A stretch of DNA of 7,660 nt from Flavobacteriaceae bacterium. GTDB taxonomy: Bacteria; Bacteroidota; Bacteroidia; Flavobacteriales; Flavobacteriaceae. Below the pieces are notes generated by a model, which was not told where the DNA came from, ran no database searches, and worked only from the letters and a program-made list of their open reading frames with translations. Shown here piece after piece: positions 5,861 to 7,660 of the stretch (the first letter of the stretch is position 1; every line of letters starts with the position of its first letter). A program made the position numbers and the translations under genes. The stretch is from positions 1 through 7,660 of the forward strand of contig JALRKI010000006.1 of the NCBI GenBank assembly GCA_023254815.1, written 5' to 3'.

Positions 5861-6994
5861 ATGTCAATGGAAAACAAGCAGATATATTACATCGCACTTG
5901 GAAGTAATTTGGGAGATCGCTATGCCAGTCTCCAGGCTGCTGTAGATTTTTGCTTTTTGGAAATAGGATCTGTTAACAAATTATCTCGAATCTATGAATG
6001 TGAAGCACAAGGTTTTGTAGGTCCTTCATTTTACAATGCATGTATTTCCTTGGAGTCCAAACTGTCTCCAGAACAAGTTTTGGACAAACTACTGACTTTC
6101 GAAACTCAGGCAGGAAGGCAGAGGAATCAAGAGAATTACAGCTCTAGAACCATCGATTTGGACATCATTATGGTTGACGAATTGGTCTTAGAAAACAAGA
6201 ATTTGATTGTTCCTCATCCCAAAATGCATCTGAGGGATTTTGTTTTACAACCTTTATCTGACATTGCCCCCGAGCTTGCTCATCCAAAAATGAATTGCTC
6301 GGTTAAAGAATTACTGAGTCAGCTAGGTCAGACGAACCCTCTCGAACTTGTGCACTTGTGGCTTAAAAACCCTTCCGACCAATATGCCATGCCCGATGGG
6401 CAATATTTGGCCATAGAAGGCAATATAGGCGCAGGAAAAACTAGCTTGGCCAGGCTCATTGCAGCAGAATTTAACGCCCATTTGGTGTTAGAACGATTTT
6501 CGGAAAACCCGTTTTTACCGCGATTTTATAAGAATCCTAAACGCTATGCGTTTTCACTTGAAATGTCGTTTTTGGCTGAGCGCTATCAACAAATAAACGA
6601 CGATTTGTCCCAATTGGATTTGTTCTCACGGTTTGTGGTCAGTGATTACTTCGTTTTCAAATCGCTTATTTTTTCTAAAGTAACCTTGTCCGAAGACGAA
6701 TTTGTCCTTTATCGAAAACTGTTTGACATCCTATATAAAGACACTCCGAAACCGGATTTGTATGTGTATTTGCATCAAAGCATTGACCAACTCTTGTTGA
6801 ATATCGAAAACAGGGGACGAGATTATGAAGCCTCTATCCAAATGGATTATTTGCAACGCATCAATGACAGCTACCTCGAATATTTGAGAACTCAGCAAAG
6901 CTTTCCTGTAAAAATAATAGATTTAACAGGCCTGGATTTTGTAAACAACCGTCAGCATTATTTGAAAATCCTTAAAGAAATTAAAGGACTTTAG
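5861..6994 (+). CDS. folK: FolK (HPPK) fused to a deoxynucleoside kinase
   Basis: One 377-residue frame carries two enzymes. The N-terminal ~155 residues are 6-hydroxymethyl-7,8-dihydropterin pyrophosphokinase (FolK), which makes the pterin diphosphate that dihydropteroate synthase uses in folate synthesis. It shows ALGSNLGDR at 12-20 and the signature S95-R96-x2-D99-L-D101, whose aspartates bind magnesium. After a linker of ~25 residues comes a dNK/P-loop kinase domain (~182-377) for deoxynucleoside salvage: EGNIGAGKT at 186-194, catalytic E211 in LERFSENPFLPRFY, YAFSLEMSFLAER at 229-241 and the lid motif NRGRDYE at 317-323. The usual (D/E)RS motif reads DYF at 262-264. The frame opens at a TTG (5858), but ATGs at 5861 and 5867 are both plausible; I chose 5861, and no Shine-Dalgarno sequence decides it. 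The stop overlaps that of the convergent TrmH gene by 4 bases. Both domains look intact; nucleoside specificity is unknown. Confidence 0.93.
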   Translation: MSMENKQIYYIALGSNLGDRYASLQAAVDFCFLEIGSVNKLSRIYECEAQGFVGPSFYNACISLESKLSPEQVLDKLLTFETQAGRQRNQENYSSRTIDLDIIMVDELVLENKNLIVPHPKMHLRDFVLQPLSDIAPELAHPKMNCSVKELLSQLGQTNPLELVHLWLKNPSDQYAMPDGQYLAIEGNIGAGKTSLARLIAAEFNAHLVLERFSENPFLPRFYKNPKRYAFSLEMSFLAERYQQINDDLSQLDLFSRFVVSDYFVFKSLIFSKVTLSEDEFVLYRKLFDILYKDTPKPDLYVYLHQSIDQLLLNIENRGRDYEASIQMDYLQRINDSYLEYLRTQQSFPVKIIDLTGLDFVNNRQHYLKILKEIKGL

Positions 6995-7521
6995 GACTTC
7001 AATTTGTTGAACAATTCCCATATAACGACTCCAGCACTGACCGCTACATTTAGAGAATGTTTACTCCCAAATTGTGGAATCTCGATTACCTCGTCACATT
7101 GATCAATGACCTCTTGAGCAACCCCCTTCACCTCGTTGCCAAAAACAATGGCATAGGTCGAGTTGTGATCAGGTTGAAATTCTTGTAGCCAAACGGCTTT
7201 TTCCGCCTGTTCGATGCCGAGTACAATGATTCCATTCTCCTGTAAAGTTTTAATTAAGGACACGGCGTGGGGATGATACTCCCAGTCTACTGTCTCCGTG
7301 CTACCTAGAGCGGTTTTTTGAATGTCTCTATGGGGGGGTTGAGCAGTAATGCCACAGAGGTATATCTTTTCAATTAAGAAGGCATCCGAGGTTCTGAAAA
7401 TACTGCCAATATTGTTGAGACTCCTCAAGTCGTCAAGAATGATCTGTAGTCTCGTTTTTTTTGCCGTTTTAAAGGCTTCAGGCTCTAACCTGATTAAGTC
7501 TTGATTGGATGTTTTTTTCAT
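6991..7521 (-). CDS. TrmH-family (SpoU) RNA 2'-O-methyltransferase
   Basis: This 176-residue SPOUT-fold enzyme is predicted to transfer methyl from S-adenosylmethionine to a ribose 2'-OH in tRNA or rRNA. The three SpoU motifs are complete: motif 1 LNNIGSIFRTSDA at ~35-47 with catalytic-type R43, motif 2 VFGNEVKGV at ~126-134, and motif 3 IPQFGSKHSLNVAVSAGV at ~147-164, where the knot binds the cofactor. It lacks the N-terminal substrate-binding domain of RlmB-type enzymes, and its size suits a TrmH/TrmL-like dimer. The target nucleotide cannot be told. The ATG at 7519-7521 gives a Lys-rich N-terminus (MKKTS). It is divergent from mutS, an arrangement I recall from other Bacteroidota, and convergent with folK-dNK, sharing the TTAG stop overlap. 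Confidence 0.93.
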   Translation of the reverse strand: MKKTSNQDLIRLEPEAFKTAKKTRLQIILDDLRSLNNIGSIFRTSDAFLIEKIYLCGITAQPPHRDIQKTALGSTETVDWEYHPHAVSLIKTLQENGIIVLGIEQAEKAVWLQEFQPDHNSTYAIVFGNEVKGVAQEVIDQCDEVIEIPQFGSKHSLNVAVSAGVVIWELFNKLKS

Positions 7522-7531
7522 ATCGAGATTT

Positions 7532-7550
7532 CCAAAGGCTTTCGCTTCGG
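7532..7550 (-). promoter_or_regulatory. small GAAA-tetraloop hairpin in the TrmH-gene leader
   Basis: The minus-strand RNA can fold as CCGAAGC, loop GAAA, then GCCUUUGG: seven pairs including one G-U, with one bulged C. It ends 10 bases before the start codon, where a ribosome would load. There is no U run, so it is not a terminator. Function, if any, is inference. Confidence 0.3.
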
Positions 7551-7591
7551 ATAAAAATCAAAATATCGCTACATTTACCGTCGATGGTAAT

Positions 7592-7600
7592 GCAAATTTA
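7592..7600 (-). promoter_or_regulatory. candidate -7 box of the TrmH-gene promoter
   Basis: The minus strand reads TAAATTTGC, a full match to TAnnTTTGC. It lies about 70 bases before the TrmH-family ATG and would leave a leader of ~60-65 bases that contains the small hairpin. The upstream TTGG is at shorter spacing than a normal -33 element, so support is partial. Confidence 0.4.
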
Positions 7601-7636
7601 ATCTTTTTCATACCAATCGATTTTTTCAGTTTAAGC

Positions 7637-7660
7637 ATGTCGAAGGAAACGCCTTTAATG
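7637..7660 (+). CDS. mutS: 5' end of DNA mismatch repair protein MutS (partial, runs off the window)
   Basis: Only eight codons are visible, reading MSKETPLM. Bacteroidota MutS proteins typically begin with a short Lys-rich leader followed by ETPLMKQYN, the first strand of the mismatch-recognition domain, so this fits a MutS start. MutS binds mismatched DNA and starts methyl-independent or MutL-dependent repair. Context supports it: a TrmH-family gene divergent from mutS is an arrangement I recall from this phylum. The 115-base gap between them holds the TrmH promoter candidate and no clear plus-strand -7 box. Eight residues are too few for certainty. Confidence 0.7.

Noticed and set aside
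7326..7332. Run of seven G bases in the TrmH gene as a frameshift or phase switch
   Set aside because: The frame is intact through all three SpoU motifs and the run encodes ordinary Pro codons on the minus strand.

Overview
This window looks like core chromosome of a member of the Bacteroidota, probably near the Flavobacteriales or Cytophagales. The evidence is moderate A+T content, leaders without clear Shine-Dalgarno sequences, several matches to the Bacteroidota -7 promoter box (TAnnTTTG), and typical Bacteroidota gene versions: a prokaryotic GH3 protein, a DUF2797 protein, an OmpA protein with Val/Pro-rich repeats, a FolK-deoxynucleoside kinase fusion, and a short TrmH-type methyltransferase divergent from a mutS start reading MSKETPLM. 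I see no mobile element, CRISPR array, tRNA or rRNA.

Layout, left to right. Positions 1-192 hold the 3' end of an open frame whose last ~22 codons read as the ClpP C-terminus. It is followed 12 bases later by complete clpX (205-1437), so the normal clpP-clpX order is present. clpX runs tail-to-tail into a GH3-family gene (1434-2945, minus), overlapping it by 4 bases. The GH3 gene is divergent from a DUF2797 gene (2991-3785, plus). An exported OmpA-type envelope protein (3881-4993, plus) follows and ends at a strong terminator. That terminator abuts the end of a queuosine-precursor transporter of the YhhQ family (5055-5765, minus). Divergent from it is a folK-dNK fusion (5861-6994, plus), which overlaps the TrmH-family gene (6991-7521, minus) by 4 bases. 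The window closes on the first eight codons of a probable mutS (7637-7660, plus).

The genes do not form one pathway. They are housekeeping functions in convergent and divergent pairs: regulated proteolysis (ClpP/ClpX), envelope structure (OmpA), precursor uptake for a modified tRNA base (YhhQ), folate and deoxynucleotide metabolism (FolK-dNK), RNA methylation (TrmH) and mismatch repair (MutS).

The clearest anomaly is the left edge. The codons upstream of the ClpP tail are not ClpP-like. They encode a Gly/Arg (RGG) tract, a basic linker and a TAEELDAAMDDYW motif, which is the usual ending of eukaryotic ALYREF/Aly-type mRNA-export adaptors. Either the sequence is chimeric there (my favoured reading) or this lineage has a very unusual ClpP. 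Apart from that and the fused FolK-dNK enzyme, I do not see an undescribed multi-gene system here.
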